Shown piece after piece: positions 7,422-20,667 of a DNA stretch of 64,000 nt; positions within the stretch are counted from its first letter, which is position 1; each line of letters begins with the position of its first letter. A program made the position numbers and the translations under genes. Source of the DNA: Cyanobium sp. CZS25K (GTDB lineage: Bacteria > Cyanobacteriota > Cyanobacteriia > PCC-6307 > Cyanobiaceae); assembly GCA_030373325.1 (NCBI GenBank), contig JAUCZB010000014.1, positions 16,614-80,613 on the forward strand, written 5' to 3'. A model generated the notes under the pieces. That model searched no databases. It saw only the letters and a list, made by a program, of their open reading frames with translations, and was not told where the DNA came from.

Positions 7422-10271
7422 ATGCCTGCCCATGCTGAGCATGGCCTCCGCTGCCGAACCGTGCTGCTCGCCGCCTCCCAGCCGATCTGGTCGCTGCCCC
7501 TGGAGAGCGTCCACCAGGCTCTGCAGACCACACCGCAGGGCCTCAGCAGGGAAGAGGCTGAACGGCGCCTGACGACCTTCGGAGCCAACCGGCTCCCGCC
7601 CCTGAAACGCCGCCCCCTGGCCCTGCGCTTCCTGGACCAGATGGTCCACTTCATGGCCCTGCTGCTGTGGATCGCCGGAGGCCTTGCCTTCGCCGCCGGC
7701 ACCCCCCAGCTGGGCTGGGCCATCTGGGGGGTGGTCCTGATCAACAGCATCTTCTCCTTCTGGCAGGAGTTTCAGGCTGAGCGCACCCTGGCCGCTCTCA
7801 CCCGTGCCCTGCCCAGCCAGGTGCAGGTGTGGCGCGATGGCCAGCTGGGCTTTCTGCCGGCGGAGGAGCTGGTGGCGGGCGATCGCATTCAGCTCGAAGA
7901 GGGGGAGAGGGTCCCGGCCGACTGCCGGTTGAGCGTGGCCCATGGGCTCTATCTGGATCTGTCCGTGCTCACCGGCGAAGCCCTGCCGGTGGCTCGCCAG
8001 GGTGACGCCCCCGGGGGGGGCCAACGGCAGGCGAAGATCAGCACCCGTGAGCAGACCAACCTGGTGCTGGCCGGCAGCACGGTGGCCTCAGGCCGGGGGG
8101 AGGCCTTTGTCTATGCCACCGGTGCCGAAACCGAATTCGGGCAGGTGGCCCGGCTGGCGGCCGGCACCGCCCGCGGCGCCAGCACCCTGGAGGTGCAGGT
8201 GGGCCGGATCGTGCACATGATCTGTCTCATCGCCGTGACGATGGGGCTGGTGGCTTTCGGTCTCAGCGTCCTGTTCGTCGGGATGAAGCCACTGGAGAGC
8301 GTGGTGTTCGCCACCGGGATCATCGTGGCCAACGTCCCCGAAGGACTGCTGCCCTCCGTGACCCTGGCCCTGGCCATGGCGGTGCAGCGCATGGCGCGGC
8401 GCAAGGCTCTGGTGCGTCGTCTGTCGGCGGTGGAGGCCCTGGGATCGGTGAGCGTGATCTGCTGCGACAAGACCGGAACGCTCACCGGAAACCGCATGGT
8501 GGTGGAGAGCACCTGGCTGCCGGTGGCCGGGGAGGGCCTGGAGCGGCTGCTGTTGCGCTGCGCCGCCCTCTGCTCCAACGCGCGCCTCGAGCCGGCGGCC
8601 GCTGGGGTCGGCGGCGCCACGGAACCCTGGCGGGCGGTGGGCGATCCCACCGAAACGGCGATGCTGGTGGCGGCCGCCGCCGCCGGCCTGGCTCCGGAGG
8701 AGCAGCAAGGTCGGCATCGGCGGCGTCAGGAGATCCCCTTCGATTCCCATCGCCGCCGCATGAGCGTGCGCGTGGACTGGAGCGACCGGGCCGATGATCT
8801 GCCGATCGCCACCGGTGGCTCCCTGGTGATCACCAAGGGGGCGCCGCTGGACGTGCTGGAACTCTGCACCAGCTGGCTTTCTCCCCAGGGAGACGCTCCC
8901 CTGGCAGCGGCCCTGCGTCAGCAGGTGGTGGACGCCAACGACGCCCTGGCCGCCAGGGGCTACCGCGTCATCGGCGTGGCGGTGCGCCGCGGCGACAACC
9001 CAGCCGCCACGGTTCCTGACGAGGCCCTGGAAAGCGGGCAGCGTTTCCTGGGTCTGCTGGGCCTCTACGATCCGCCTCGCCCGGAGGTCCCGGACGCGAT
9101 TCGCCAGTGCCGTGAAGCCGGCATCAAGGTGACGATGATCACCGGCGACTACGGCCTCACCGCCCAGGCGATTGCGCAGCAGATCGGCCTGCTCGACCCC
9201 CCCAGCAGCCTGGGAGGCTCGAAGGCGCAACAGCAGGCCAACGCCGATCCGGTGCGGGTGATCGAGGGCTCGACCCTGGCCCAGATCAGCGAGGTGCACC
9301 TGCACCAGCTGCTCAAGTACCGCCGCAGGCTGGTGTTCGCGCGCATGGCACCGGAGCAGAAGCTGCGCCTGGTGCAGGCCTACCGCGCCCTCGGTGAAGT
9401 GGTGGCGGTCACCGGCGATGGCGTCAACGATGCTCCGGCCCTGCGGGCCTCCGATGTCGGTCTGGCGATGGGTGTCAGCGGCACGGACGTGGCCCGAGAG
9501 GCCGCCGACATCGTGCTGCTCGACGACAACTTCGCGACGATCGTGCAGGCCGTGCGCTACGGCCGTTCGGTGGTGACCAACATCGGCCGCTTCATCACCT
9601 ACGTGCTGGCGTCGAACATGCCTGAGGTACTGCCCTTCCTGGCGATGGTGGCCGCCGGAATCCCCCCCGCCCTCACCGTCCTGCAGATCCTGGCCGTCGA
9701 CCTGGGCACGGACCTGCTGCCTGCCCTGGGCCTTGGGGCCGATCCCCCCGAGTCGGGGGTGATGCGCCTGCAACCGCGCCCAAGGGACCTGCCACTGCTC
9801 AACCGTGCCGTGATGGTGCGCGCCTATCTGGTGCTGGGGCTGGTGGAGGCCCTGGTGGCGATGACGGGCTACCTGCTGACCTGGCAGGCCAACGGCGTGG
9901 GCTGGAGCGAGCTGCGGGTCCTGGCGCCCCAGCTGCTGCATCACACGGCTGACGCCAGCGTGGGGGCGATCCAGCAGCAGGCCACCACCGTCAGCTTCTG
10001 TCTGATCGTGGCCGCCCAGATGGGGACCCTGCTGGCCTGCCGCAGTGAACGCCGGCCGGCCTGGGCCATGCTCCGGATTCCCAATCGGCTGCTGTGGCTT
10101 GGACTGCTCAGCGAACCGCTGCTGGCCAGTGTCCTGGTGCTGCTGGCTCCCCTGGCGGACTTGTTCGGGATGGCTCCGTTCCCCCTGGCCTGGCTGGGCC
10201 CGATGGCCCTGGCTCCGCTGCTGGTGATCCTGGTGGATGCCCTCGACAAACGCTGGCGAACGTCCCGGTGA
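7422..10271 (+). CDS. P-type cation-transporting ATPase, Na,K-ATPase-like (P2C)
   Basis: About 949 residues. Domain order is an N-terminal cation ATPase domain, an actuator with LTGEALPV, a membrane block with NVPEGLLPSVTLALAM, and the phosphorylation site CCDKTGTLTGN (Asp near residue 349). A nucleotide-binding domain, the hinge GDGVNDAPAL near residue 664, and six C-terminal helices follow. The run ATGIIVANVPEGLLPSV through VEALGSVSVICCDKTGT is closer to the animal Na,K-ATPase alpha pattern (VANVPEGLL, EAVETLGS) than to SERCA-type pumps. A Na+ or mixed-cation role is therefore more likely than Ca2+, though ion specificity is inference. The start could also be GTG 7461. No accessory subunit gene is adjacent. 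Confidence 0.88.
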   Translation: MPAHAEHGLRCRTVLLAASQPIWSLPLESVHQALQTTPQGLSREEAERRLTTFGANRLPPLKRRPLALRFLDQMVHFMALLLWIAGGLAFAAGTPQLGWAIWGVVLINSIFSFWQEFQAERTLAALTRALPSQVQVWRDGQLGFLPAEELVAGDRIQLEEGERVPADCRLSVAHGLYLDLSVLTGEALPVARQGDAPGGGQRQAKISTREQTNLVLAGSTVASGRGEAFVYATGAETEFGQVARLAAGTARGASTLEVQVGRIVHMICLIAVTMGLVAFGLSVLFVGMKPLESVVFATGIIVANVPEGLLPSVTLALAMAVQRMARRKALVRRLSAVEALGSVSVICCDKTGTLTGNRMVVESTWLPVAGEGLERLLLRCAALCSNARLEPAAAGVGGATEPWRAVGDPTETAMLVAAAAAGLAPEEQQGRHRRRQEIPFDSHRRRMSVRVDWSDRADDLPIATGGSLVITKGAPLDVLELCTSWLSPQGDAPLAAALRQQVVDANDALAARGYRVIGVAVRRGDNPAATVPDEALESGQRFLGLLGLYDPPRPEVPDAIRQCREAGIKVTMITGDYGLTAQAIAQQIGLLDPPSSLGGSKAQQQANADPVRVIEGSTLAQISEVHLHQLLKYRRRLVFARMAPEQKLRLVQAYRALGEVVAVTGDGVNDAPALRASDVGLAMGVSGTDVAREAADIVLLDDNFATIVQAVRYGRSVVTNIGRFITYVLASNMPEVLPFLAMVAAGIPPALTVLQILAVDLGTDLLPALGLGADPPESGVMRLQPRPRDLPLLNRAVMVRAYLVLGLVEALVAMTGYLLTWQANGVGWSELRVLAPQLLHHTADASVGAIQQQATTVSFCLIVAAQMGTLLACRSERRPAWAMLRIPNRLLWLGLLSEPLLASVLVLLAPLADLFGMAPFPLAWLGPMALAPLLVILVDALDKRWRTSR

Positions 10272-10588
10272 GGACGGTGAAGGGTTCCAGTGACAGCCAA
10301 CGGAATTCGGGCCGACTGGAGATCCTGATTACAGCTAAAGTGTCAGAAGAGGGCGAGGACTGCCTATCGCTTTGACCATCTCATTGGCTGCAACGGTTCA
10401 CTTCACAAGTGAAAAGCTGCACATTTTGAGCAATGCATACCCACCCATCCCCCCCCCGAAAGGGGCAGGGATGTCCCGTTGCGGAATCCCCATCTGGAAT
10501 CCCCAGGGGGAGCTCAGGATCGAAGCCAAGGAGTAGTAGCCAAGGAGTATCCGCCCCGCTTGTTTTTCGCCATTCAGGAGTCATCACC
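10272..10588 (+). promoter_or_regulatory. Intergenic region upstream of the small heat-shock gene
   Basis: 317 bp without a convincing gene. It holds a perfect inverted repeat, TTCACTT-CAC-AAGTGAA (10397-10413). It also holds a direct repeat GGAATCCCC (twice between about 10482 and 10503) and a 12-bp direct repeat AGCCAAGGAGTA (10524-10535 and 10538-10549). A Shine-Dalgarno AGGAG (10576-10580) lies 8 nt before the hsp20 ATG. No CIRCE element (TTAGCACTC-N9-GAGTGCTAA) is present. Confidence 0.5.
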
Positions 10589-11038
10589 ATGGCCATCATT
10601 CCCTCGGAAACTCTCAAGGACGTCGAAGAACTCTTCGACCGCTACACCCGCACCCTCCCCTGGCCCTGGCCCTCCGGTCGATCCAGCAGCGCCGTCGCGA
10701 TGGCCGACTGGAATCCCCGCGTCGACATCGTCGAAACCGACGGTGCCTACGAGATCCAGGCCGACATTCCCGGGGTCCGCAAGGAGGACCTCAAGGTGAC
10801 CATCGACCACGGGGTGCTCACCGTGCAGGGGGAACGGCAACAGGAGAGGAAGGAGGACGACGCCCGCATGCACCGGGTGGAGCGCTTCTACGGCCAGTTC
10901 TCCCGCAGTTTCACCCTGCCGGAGGACGCCGACACCGCAGGGCTCAAGGCGACCGCCAAGGAGGGGCAGCTGACGGTGACGGTGCCCCGCAAGGGGCCCG
11001 CACCCAGCGCCGAGCCGACCCAGGTGCCGATCCAGTGA
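10589..11038 (+). CDS. Small heat-shock protein, Hsp20/alpha-crystallin family
   Basis: A 149-residue ATP-independent chaperone that holds unfolding proteins. The start ATG 10589 (MAIIPSETL) is supported by AGGAG 8 nt upstream; longer readings begin in low-complexity sequence. The alpha-crystallin domain covers about residues 45-140, with NPRVDIVETDGAYEIQADIPG, KVTIDHGVLTVQGER and the conserved final-strand pattern GLKATAKEGQLTVTVP. The short polar tail ends in EPTQVPIQ, which contains an IxI/V-like motif. The 3' end is convergent with hypE with only 9 bp between them. The repeats upstream are candidate regulatory sites. Confidence 0.93.
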   Translation: MAIIPSETLKDVEELFDRYTRTLPWPWPSGRSSSAVAMADWNPRVDIVETDGAYEIQADIPGVRKEDLKVTIDHGVLTVQGERQQERKEDDARMHRVERFYGQFSRSFTLPEDADTAGLKATAKEGQLTVTVPRKGPAPSAEPTQVPIQ

Positions 11039-11047
11039 CGGCGACGC

Positions 11048-12079
11048 TCAGCAGATCCGCGGCAGTAGTTCCCCGCTGAGGGGCACCAGCACCCGCTCGC
11101 TGCCGTAGGGGGTGCGCAGCAGCACCCGTCCGCGGTGGCGGGCGGCTCCCGGGCCTGGCTCGGCGACCCTGCCGATCCAGGCCCCGCCGCCCGGAGCCAG
11201 GACCTCCAGGGCCCGCTGCCGATCGGCCTCGGGCACCACTGCCAGGAAGCGGCCCTCGTTGGCCAGGTGCAGCGGGTCGAAGCCCAGCAGATCGCAGGTG
11301 CGCCGCACCGACTCGGCCACAGGGATGCGCTCCTCCTCGACCAGCAGCTCCAGCCCGTTGGGGGCCGCCAGTTCCTGCAGGGCGCTGGCCAGACCGCCCC
11401 GGGTCAGATCCCGCAGGCAATGGAGTCGCACCCCCGCGGCCAGCAGGGCCTCCACCGCGGGCCACAGGGGCTTGCAGTCCGTCGCCAGGGGGGGCTGGAG
11501 ATCCAGGCCATGGCGGGCGGCCAGGATCGCCACCCCGTGGCGGCCCAGATCGCCGCTCACCAGCAGCTGGTCCCCGGCGACGATCGCCCGTGGATCGATC
11601 GGATCCACCACCTCCAGCAGACCGATGCCGCTGGTGTTGAGGAAGGCCCCATCGCCCTTGCCCCGCTCCACCACCTTGGTGTCACCGGTGACGATGGCCA
11701 TCCCGCACTGGCGCGCCGTGGCCGCCAGGGAATCGACGATCCGCCGCAGCAGGGCCAGCTCCAGGCCCTCCTCCAGGATCAGACCCAGGCTCAGCACCAA
11801 AGGCCTCGCGCCGGCCATCGCCAGGTCGTTGGCGGTGCCGGTCACCGCCAGGCTGCCGATGTCGCCCCCCTCGAACTCGAGGGGGCGCACCACGTAGCTG
11901 TCGGTGGTGAAGGCCAGCCGCCCGTGGGGCAGGCAGAGGCGGGCCGCATCGTGCAGCACCTGGTCGGGATCGGCGTAGAGGCGCCGCAGCTCCCCATCGA
12001 TCAGCTGCTGCATCAGGGTGCCGCCGCCGCCATGGGCCAACTGGATGCGGGGCGTGGCGCGTGGGGCCGGCTCAGCCAC
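11048..12079 (-). CDS. hypE: [NiFe]-hydrogenase maturation protein HypE
   Basis: A 343-residue protein that dehydrates the carbamoyl group received from HypF to a thiocyanate on its own C-terminal Cys, supplying the CN ligands of the active site. The essential C-terminus is present (LLPRIC, Cys last). PurM-like ATP-binding features include [16 protein letters not shown] near the start, [19 protein letters not shown] and [16 protein letters not shown] placed the start at GTG 12079, which overlaps the hypD stop by 8 nt and gives normal family length; further upstream the frame runs through hypD. It is the last gene of the hypBFC-nifJ-hypDE operon. Confidence 0.94.
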   Translation of the reverse strand: MAEPAPRATPRIQLAHGGGGTLMQQLIDGELRRLYADPDQVLHDAARLCLPHGRLAFTTDSYVVRPLEFEGGDIGSLAVTGTANDLAMAGARPLVLSLGLILEEGLELALLRRIVDSLAATARQCGMAIVTGDTKVVERGKGDGAFLNTSGIGLLEVVDPIDPRAIVAGDQLLVSGDLGRHGVAILAARHGLDLQPPLATDCKPLWPAVEALLAAGVRLHCLRDLTRGGLASALQELAAPNGLELLVEEERIPVAESVRRTCDLLGFDPLHLANEGRFLAVVPEADRQRALEVLAPGGGAWIGRVAEPGPGAARHRGRVLLRTPYGSERVLVPLSGELLPRIC

Positions 12080-13205
12080 GGCGGCCGTAGCGGTGGTAAG
12101 CCGCGCAGGCCCCCTCCGAGGACACCATCGGCGCCCCCAGGGGATGCTCCGGCGTGCAGGTGGTCCCGAAGGCCGGGCAGTCCACCGGCCTGGCGCGCCC
12201 TTGCAGGATCCGGCCACTGATGCAGACCTCCTCCGGCGCCGACTCCGGCTCCGCTCCGGCCCCGGTCCCTGCCGCCAGGGCGGTGAAACGCCCCTGGGCC
12301 TCCAGGCCGCGGTAGGGCGCCCTCAGCCCCAGACCACCGCCGGGGATGACGCCGAAGCCCCGCCAGGGCCGGTCCACCGCTTCGAACACCGACGTCAGCA
12401 GGTCCCGGGCGGCCGGATTGCCCTCCTGCCGCACCACCCGGCCGTAGGCATTCGCCACCCGCGCCTCGCCCCGCTCCAGCTGGCGTACGCAGGCCACCAG
12501 GCCCCGCATCAGATCGAGGGGATCGAAGCCGCTGACCACCACCGGCACCCGGTGCCGATCCGCCAGGTCCTGCAGCTCCGCAGTGCCCATCACGGCGCAG
12601 ACGTGGCCTGCCGCCAGAAACCCCTGCACCTGGTTGCCCTCGGCGGTGAGGATCGCCTCCATGGCGGGGGGGACCCGCACATGGGCCGCCAGCAGGGAGA
12701 GGTTGGCCACCCCGGCGGCCATCGCCTGGCGGACCAGCAGGGCCGTGGCCGGGGCCGTGGTCTCGAAGCCCACCGCCAGAAACACCACCTGCCGGTCCGG
12801 ATGGCGCCGGGCCAGGGCCAGGGCCTCCAGGGGGGAGGTGAGCAGGCGCACGTCGCCCCCCGCCGCCCTCACCCCCAGCAGATCCGCGGGCTCTCCGCCG
12901 CCAGCAAAACTGCCCGGCACCCGCAGCATGTCGCCATAGGAGCAGAGGATCACTTCGGGCCGGCGGGCCAGACTCCGGGCCGCATCGATCGTGGCCGCCG
13001 GGGTGACGCAGACCGGGCAGCCGGGTCCGTGGATGAGCCGCAGCCCGGGTGGCAGCAACTGGTCGAGTCCCCAGCGCACGATGGCGTGGGTCTGGCCGCC
13101 GCACACCTCCATCAGGGTCCAGGGGCGGGTGGCGATCGCGGCCAGCTCGGCCGCCAGCTCCCGCACCGCCGTCACCTCCCGGGTCAACGCCAGCGGTGCG
13201 CTCAC
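12072..13205 (-). CDS. hypD: [NiFe]-hydrogenase maturation protein HypD
   Basis: A 377-residue iron-sulfur scaffold that, with HypC, assembles the Fe(CN)2CO moiety. Diagnostic segments are [48 protein letters not shown] and the C-terminal cluster region with [23 protein letters not shown] and [13 protein letters not shown]. The GTG start at 13205 overlaps the TGA of the upstream dihydroorotate-dehydrogenase-like gene (sequence GTGA), indicating translational coupling. The downstream hypE start overlaps its stop by 8 nt. All expected cysteines appear to be present. Confidence 0.95.
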   Translation of the reverse strand: MSAPLALTREVTAVRELAAELAAIATRPWTLMEVCGGQTHAIVRWGLDQLLPPGLRLIHGPGCPVCVTPAATIDAARSLARRPEVILCSYGDMLRVPGSFAGGGEPADLLGVRAAGGDVRLLTSPLEALALARRHPDRQVVFLAVGFETTAPATALLVRQAMAAGVANLSLLAAHVRVPPAMEAILTAEGNQVQGFLAAGHVCAVMGTAELQDLADRHRVPVVVSGFDPLDLMRGLVACVRQLERGEARVANAYGRVVRQEGNPAARDLLTSVFEAVDRPWRGFGVIPGGGLGLRAPYRGLEAQGRFTALAAGTGAGAEPESAPEEVCISGRILQGRARPVDCPAFGTTCTPEHPLGAPMVSSEGACAAYHRYGRRG

Positions 13206-14232
13206 CAGGGACCCGGTGCCGCCGCCGCATCGACGGGGAGGAAGGTCTGGACGGCGCGCATGTACTGGGAGCGCTCGTACTCGCTGGGATCGGGGCAGCG
13301 CTGCTGGCTCATGCAGCCGATCAGCTCCCGGGCCGTGGCGTGCTCGTGCTCCAGCAGCCACTGGCCCAGCTCCTCCTCCAGCCCGGCCAGCCGGCCGGGA
13401 CCGTGGCGCAGCAGGGCGGCCACCACCTGGGTGATGGCGGCGCCGGCCATCAGCAGGCGCACCACATCGGTGCCGCGGTGCACGCCGCCGGTGGCGGCCA
13501 GATCCAGCGGATGGCGGCCGTGCAGCAGGGCGATCCAGCGCAGGGGCAAGCGCAGATCGTGGGGGGTGGACAGCAGCAGGTTGGGCCGCACCTCCAGCTC
13601 CTCGATGTCGATGTCGGGCTGGTAGAAGCGGTTGAACAGCACCAGGCCATCGGCTCCGGCGGCCGCCAGCCGTTTGGCCATGGCGCCGAAGTTGGTGAAG
13701 AAGGGGCTGAGCTTCACCGCCAGGGGCAGCGTCACCTCGGCGCGCACCTCCGCCACGATCTCCAGCACCTGATTTTCGATCGCCTCGCTGGAGAGGTCCG
13801 GATCGGTGGGCACGGAATAGATGTTGAGCTCCAGGGCGCTGGCGCCGGCCGCCTCCATCCGCCGCGCCACCTCCACCCACTGGCCGGGATGGGCACCGTT
13901 GAGGCTGGCGATCACCGGCACCGACAGGCGGGAGCTGGCCTGCTCGAGGTGGCGCAGGTAGAGGTCGTGGCCCACATGGAAGATCGAGGGCTCGGGGAAG
14001 TAGCTGAGCGCCTCGCCGTAGCTGTCGGCCCCCTGCAGCGTCACCCGGTGCAGCTCCAGCTGGTCATGCTCGATCTGTTCCTCGAACAGCGAATGCAGCA
14101 CCACGGCGGCGGCGCCGGCCTCCTCCAGCCGCAGCAGCTGGTCGATGTCCTCGCTGAGGGGTGCCGCGGCCCCCACCACCAGCGGACTGCGCAGCTCCAG
14201 ACCCAGATAGGTGACGGAAAGATCGGGACGGT

Positions 14233-14236
<4 letters not shown>
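13202..14236 (-). CDS. Dihydroorotate dehydrogenase-like flavoprotein, linked to nifJ
   Basis: A 344-residue FMN-binding TIM-barrel protein resembling class 1 dihydroorotate dehydrogenase. Visible features are [19 protein letters not shown], the phosphate/FMN region [25 protein letters not shown] and [20 protein letters not shown]. It belongs to the DHOD-like subgroup found beside nifJ in other cyanobacteria (Synechocystis, from memory). It is unlikely to be the pyrimidine-pathway enzyme. The true substrate is unknown, and a redox role with pyruvate:ferredoxin oxidoreductase is inference. Its ATG overlaps the nifJ stop (ATGA) and its stop overlaps the hypD start (GTGA). Confidence 0.85.
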
Positions 14237-17882
<3,646 letters not shown>

Positions 17883-17886
<4 letters not shown>

Positions 17887-18122
17887 GCGGGATCGTCGTT
17901 GACGAGGCTGAGGGCAAGGCCGACATGCACCAGCACCCGATCACCCACCGCCGCCTCGGGCAGGCAGGCCAGGCTCACCTGCTGACGCACGCCACCGAAA
18001 TCCACCTCGGCCATGCGCCAGAGGCCGTCGTCGGTTCCGGCGCCGGGCGCCACCGGCTCAGGCACTCCCTCCGGTGGCTGGCTCCGGATCGAGAGGATGC
18101 GAGCGGGCACGGCCAGGCACAT
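17883..18122 (-). CDS. hypC: Hydrogenase maturation chaperone HypC
   Basis: A 79-residue OB-fold chaperone that carries the iron moiety with HypD and delivers it to the HoxH precursor. The N-terminus MCLAVPARIL holds the essential Cys2. The rest is typical (AEVDFGGVRQQVSLACLP, VGDRVLVHVGLALSLV). The start ATG 18122 lies inside the 3' end of hypF, a 65-nt overlap, and the TGA stop overlaps the nifJ ATG. It is slightly longer than average because of a loop around residues 18-33 (PEGVPEPVAPGAGTDD). Confidence 0.96.
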
Positions 18123-20667
18123 GGGGGGATGGGTGCTCGGAGACTCTCCATCCGTTTGTAGGCGCGCCGGGCGGATCTGCCCACGACGCCGTCACCGCCC
18201 AGACCTGTCCGAGGGCCAGCCCGCCGTCATTGCAGGGCACGAGCTCCGGCCAGAACGGCTGCAACCCCCTGGCCCGCAGCGCCCTGATCGCGGCCTCCAG
18301 CAGCAGCCGGTTCTGGAAGCACCCCCCGCTCAGGGCCACCGGAACGGAAGCGCTGATGGAAGCGCTGGAGGGGGTGGCCCTGGCGGCCGTCTCGGCCAGG
18401 GCCGCCACCAGGGCGTGATGGAACCGGGCGGCGCAGACCGACGCCGGTGTCCCGGCGGCGATCGCCGCCAGCAGGGCGACCAGGAAGGGTTCCCAGTCGA
18501 GCCAGCCCAGTCTGGGTGCTCCGGCGCCGCCGCCCCCCGTGACGGCTTCGGGCGGCACCAGGGGGAGCGACCAGCCGCAAGCCTCCGGTGGGGCAGCGGC
18601 GGCGGCCCCCTGCAGGCGCATCCCCCCCTCGCCCTCGAAGCTCTGGACCTGCACCAGCCCCAGCAGGGACGCGACCGCATCGAACAGCCGGCCCACGCTG
18701 GTGCTCTGGGGGCTGTTGCAGCCTGCGGCGATGGCACGCAGCAGCAGGCGGGATTCGCCGGCCTCGAAAGCGGCCAGGGTGTGACGGGCACCGGGGTGCT
18801 CCAGGGCCCCGGACCCGGCGGCGGCCAGGAGCCCCAGGGCCGCCCGGCGCGGTTCCGCCATGGCCCGCTCGCCACCGGGGAGCGGGAAGGGCCTCAGGGC
18901 CACCAGCCGCTCGCAGGGGGAGCCGTTGGGGGCGCCAAGAAGCAGCAGCTCACCGCCCCACAACTGGGGGGCGCCACTGCCGCCATCCGCCGCCCCAGGG
19001 GCGTAGCCCAGGCCATCCCAGGTGAAGGCCAGCAGCGGAGACGCCAGCCCATGCTCCGCCAGCACCGCAAGGCCGTGGGCTCGGTGGTGCTGCACCGTTC
19101 GCCGCGGCCACGGCAGGGCGGCGGCGAGCTGATGGCTGAGGTAACCGGGGTGAGCATCGAAGGCGATCAGCGTCACCCGCTCCCCCCAGCGCCGATCGAT
19201 CGCCGCCAGTCCGTCCGCCAGGCGGGACAGCAGGCGGCCTCCGGCCAGGTCCCCCAGGTGGGGGGCCAGCCACAGCCGGCCGTCCAGGGCCAGGGCCGGA
19301 GCACTCTTGAGATCGCCGCCAAGGGCCACCACACCAGGCGGCGCCCCCTCGGGGCCCGGTCCCAGGGGCAGGGGCAGGGGCAGGGGCTCGGGGGCGTAGC
19401 CACGGGCGCGACGCAGCAGGGCCGGACGGCCGTCGATCAGCTGCAGCACCGAATCGTCCAGGGGCCGGGCGATGGCGCGGTCATGCACCAGCAGGGCGTC
19501 GGCGATGGGGCCGCCGGCCCCGGCCCCCAGCCGTTCCAAAGCCTCGGCGGGATCGGTGCAGAGCGGCTCCCCACTGAGGTTGCCGCTGGTGGCCACCAGG
19601 GGCCGGCCGAAGGCCCGCGCCAGCAGGTGGTGCAACGGGGAGGCCGGCAGCATCCCCCCCAGGCACGGGCTGCCCGGGGCCACGCCCGGCAGGGCCTCCG
19701 AGGACCCCTGGCGGCGGCGCAGCAGCACGATCGGGGCGGCGGGATCCTCCAGGGCCCGCCGCTCATCCGCATCGATGACGCAGAACGCGGCGAGGGTCTC
19801 GGCATCCCTCGCCAGCAGGGCGAAGGGCTTGGCGGGCCTTCGCTTGCGCCGTCGCAGCCGCGCCACCGCCTCCGGGTTGGTGGCATCCACCAGCAGCTGG
19901 AAGCCGCCCACTCCCTGCAGGGCCAGGACCTCTCCGGCGGCGAGGCGCGCGCAGCACGCCCGGATCAGGGCGTGGGTGCTGCCTGCATCGCCGCCACGGC
20001 CCGGCTCAAGGCCCGGCTGAAGCGCTCCTGAACGATCCCATAGGGCCAGTCGCGGACCGCACGCCGGGCAGGCGATGGTTTCGGCGTGGAAACGGCGATC
20101 GGACGGATCCTCGAACTGCCTGCGGCAGGCCGGGCACAACGCAAAGGGGGCCAGGGTCGTGTGGCTCCGGGCCCAGGGTTCGGCGGTGGCGATGCTGAAG
20201 CGGGGGCCGCAGTCGCAGCAGCTGATGAAGGGATACCCGAAGCGGCGGTCGGCAGGATCGGCCAGCTCCTCCAGGCAGGCGCTGCAGGGGGCCCGATCGG
20301 CCACCAGGGCGGGAGCCACCAGATCGATGCCGAGCGGTTCCACCGCACCGGCCACGATCCGGACGCCGGCGGGCTCGCCCCCCCCGGGCCTGGGCGGAGC
20401 GGGCCGCCAGCGGGGCTCGAGCGCCTCCAGCCGGGCCCCCGGCGGCAGCCGCCGGGGCAGATGGCGCAGGAAGGCCTCCAGGGCGAAGCGCTCCCCCTCC
20501 AGCTCCAGCCGCACCGCGCCGGGCCCGTTCCGCACCTCACCGGAGAGGCCCAGCTCCCGGGCCAGCCTGTGGACCAGGGGACGGAAGCCCACCCCCTGCA
20601 CCACCCCCCGGCACTCCAGCTGCAACAGGGCCCGCCCCGAGCCGGCAGCGGCAGGCTCACCCGGCAA
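18058..20667 (-). CDS. hypF: Carbamoyltransferase HypF
   Basis: About 869 residues. HypF makes carbamoyl-adenylate from carbamoyl phosphate and ATP and transfers the carbamoyl group to HypE. The order is an acylphosphatase domain (CRGVVQGVGFRPLVHRLA), zinc-finger pairs (CSACLEELA, CCDCGPRFS, CPACRRQF, CPACGPRL), a YrdC-like domain (LLRRRQG, LVATSGNLSGEPLCTDP) and a Kae1-like domain (QHHRAHGLAVLAEHG, FTWDGLGYAPG, VALSGGCFQNRLLLEA, PCNDGGLALGQ). No good ATG exists. TTG 20667, overlapping the hypB stop and preceded by GGAG, is my best start, and upstream readings to 20763 are possible. The C-terminus extends about 35 residues past the usual end and covers the hypC start. Confidence 0.93.
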   Translation of the reverse strand: MPGEPAAAGSGRALLQLECRGVVQGVGFRPLVHRLARELGLSGEVRNGPGAVRLELEGERFALEAFLRHLPRRLPPGARLEALEPRWRPAPPRPGGGEPAGVRIVAGAVEPLGIDLVAPALVADRAPCSACLEELADPADRRFGYPFISCCDCGPRFSIATAEPWARSHTTLAPFALCPACRRQFEDPSDRRFHAETIACPACGPRLALWDRSGALQPGLEPGRGGDAGSTHALIRACCARLAAGEVLALQGVGGFQLLVDATNPEAVARLRRRKRRPAKPFALLARDAETLAAFCVIDADERRALEDPAAPIVLLRRRQGSSEALPGVAPGSPCLGGMLPASPLHHLLARAFGRPLVATSGNLSGEPLCTDPAEALERLGAGAGGPIADALLVHDRAIARPLDDSVLQLIDGRPALLRRARGYAPEPLPLPLPLGPGPEGAPPGVVALGGDLKSAPALALDGRLWLAPHLGDLAGGRLLSRLADGLAAIDRRWGERVTLIAFDAHPGYLSHQLAAALPWPRRTVQHHRAHGLAVLAEHGLASPLLAFTWDGLGYAPGAADGGSGAPQLWGGELLLLGAPNGSPCERLVALRPFPLPGGERAMAEPRRAALGLLAAAGSGALEHPGARHTLAAFEAGESRLLLRAIAAGCNSPQSTSVGRLFDAVASLLGLVQVQSFEGEGGMRLQGAAAAAPPEACGWSLPLVPPEAVTGGGGAGAPRLGWLDWEPFLVALLAAIAAGTPASVCAARFHHALVAALAETAARATPSSASISASVPVALSGGCFQNRLLLEAAIRALRARGLQPFWPELVPCNDGGLALGQVWAVTASWADPPGAPTNGWRVSEHPSPHVPGRARSHPLDPEPATGGSA

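Noticed and set aside
8088..9944. A 618-codon minus-strand open frame across the P-type ATPase gene
   Set aside because: It is a mirror frame of the ATPase with no coding character of its own.
20657..20660. A GTGA overlap as the hypF start
   Set aside because: GTG 20660 is in the wrong frame for HypF, so it cannot be its start despite the attractive overlap.
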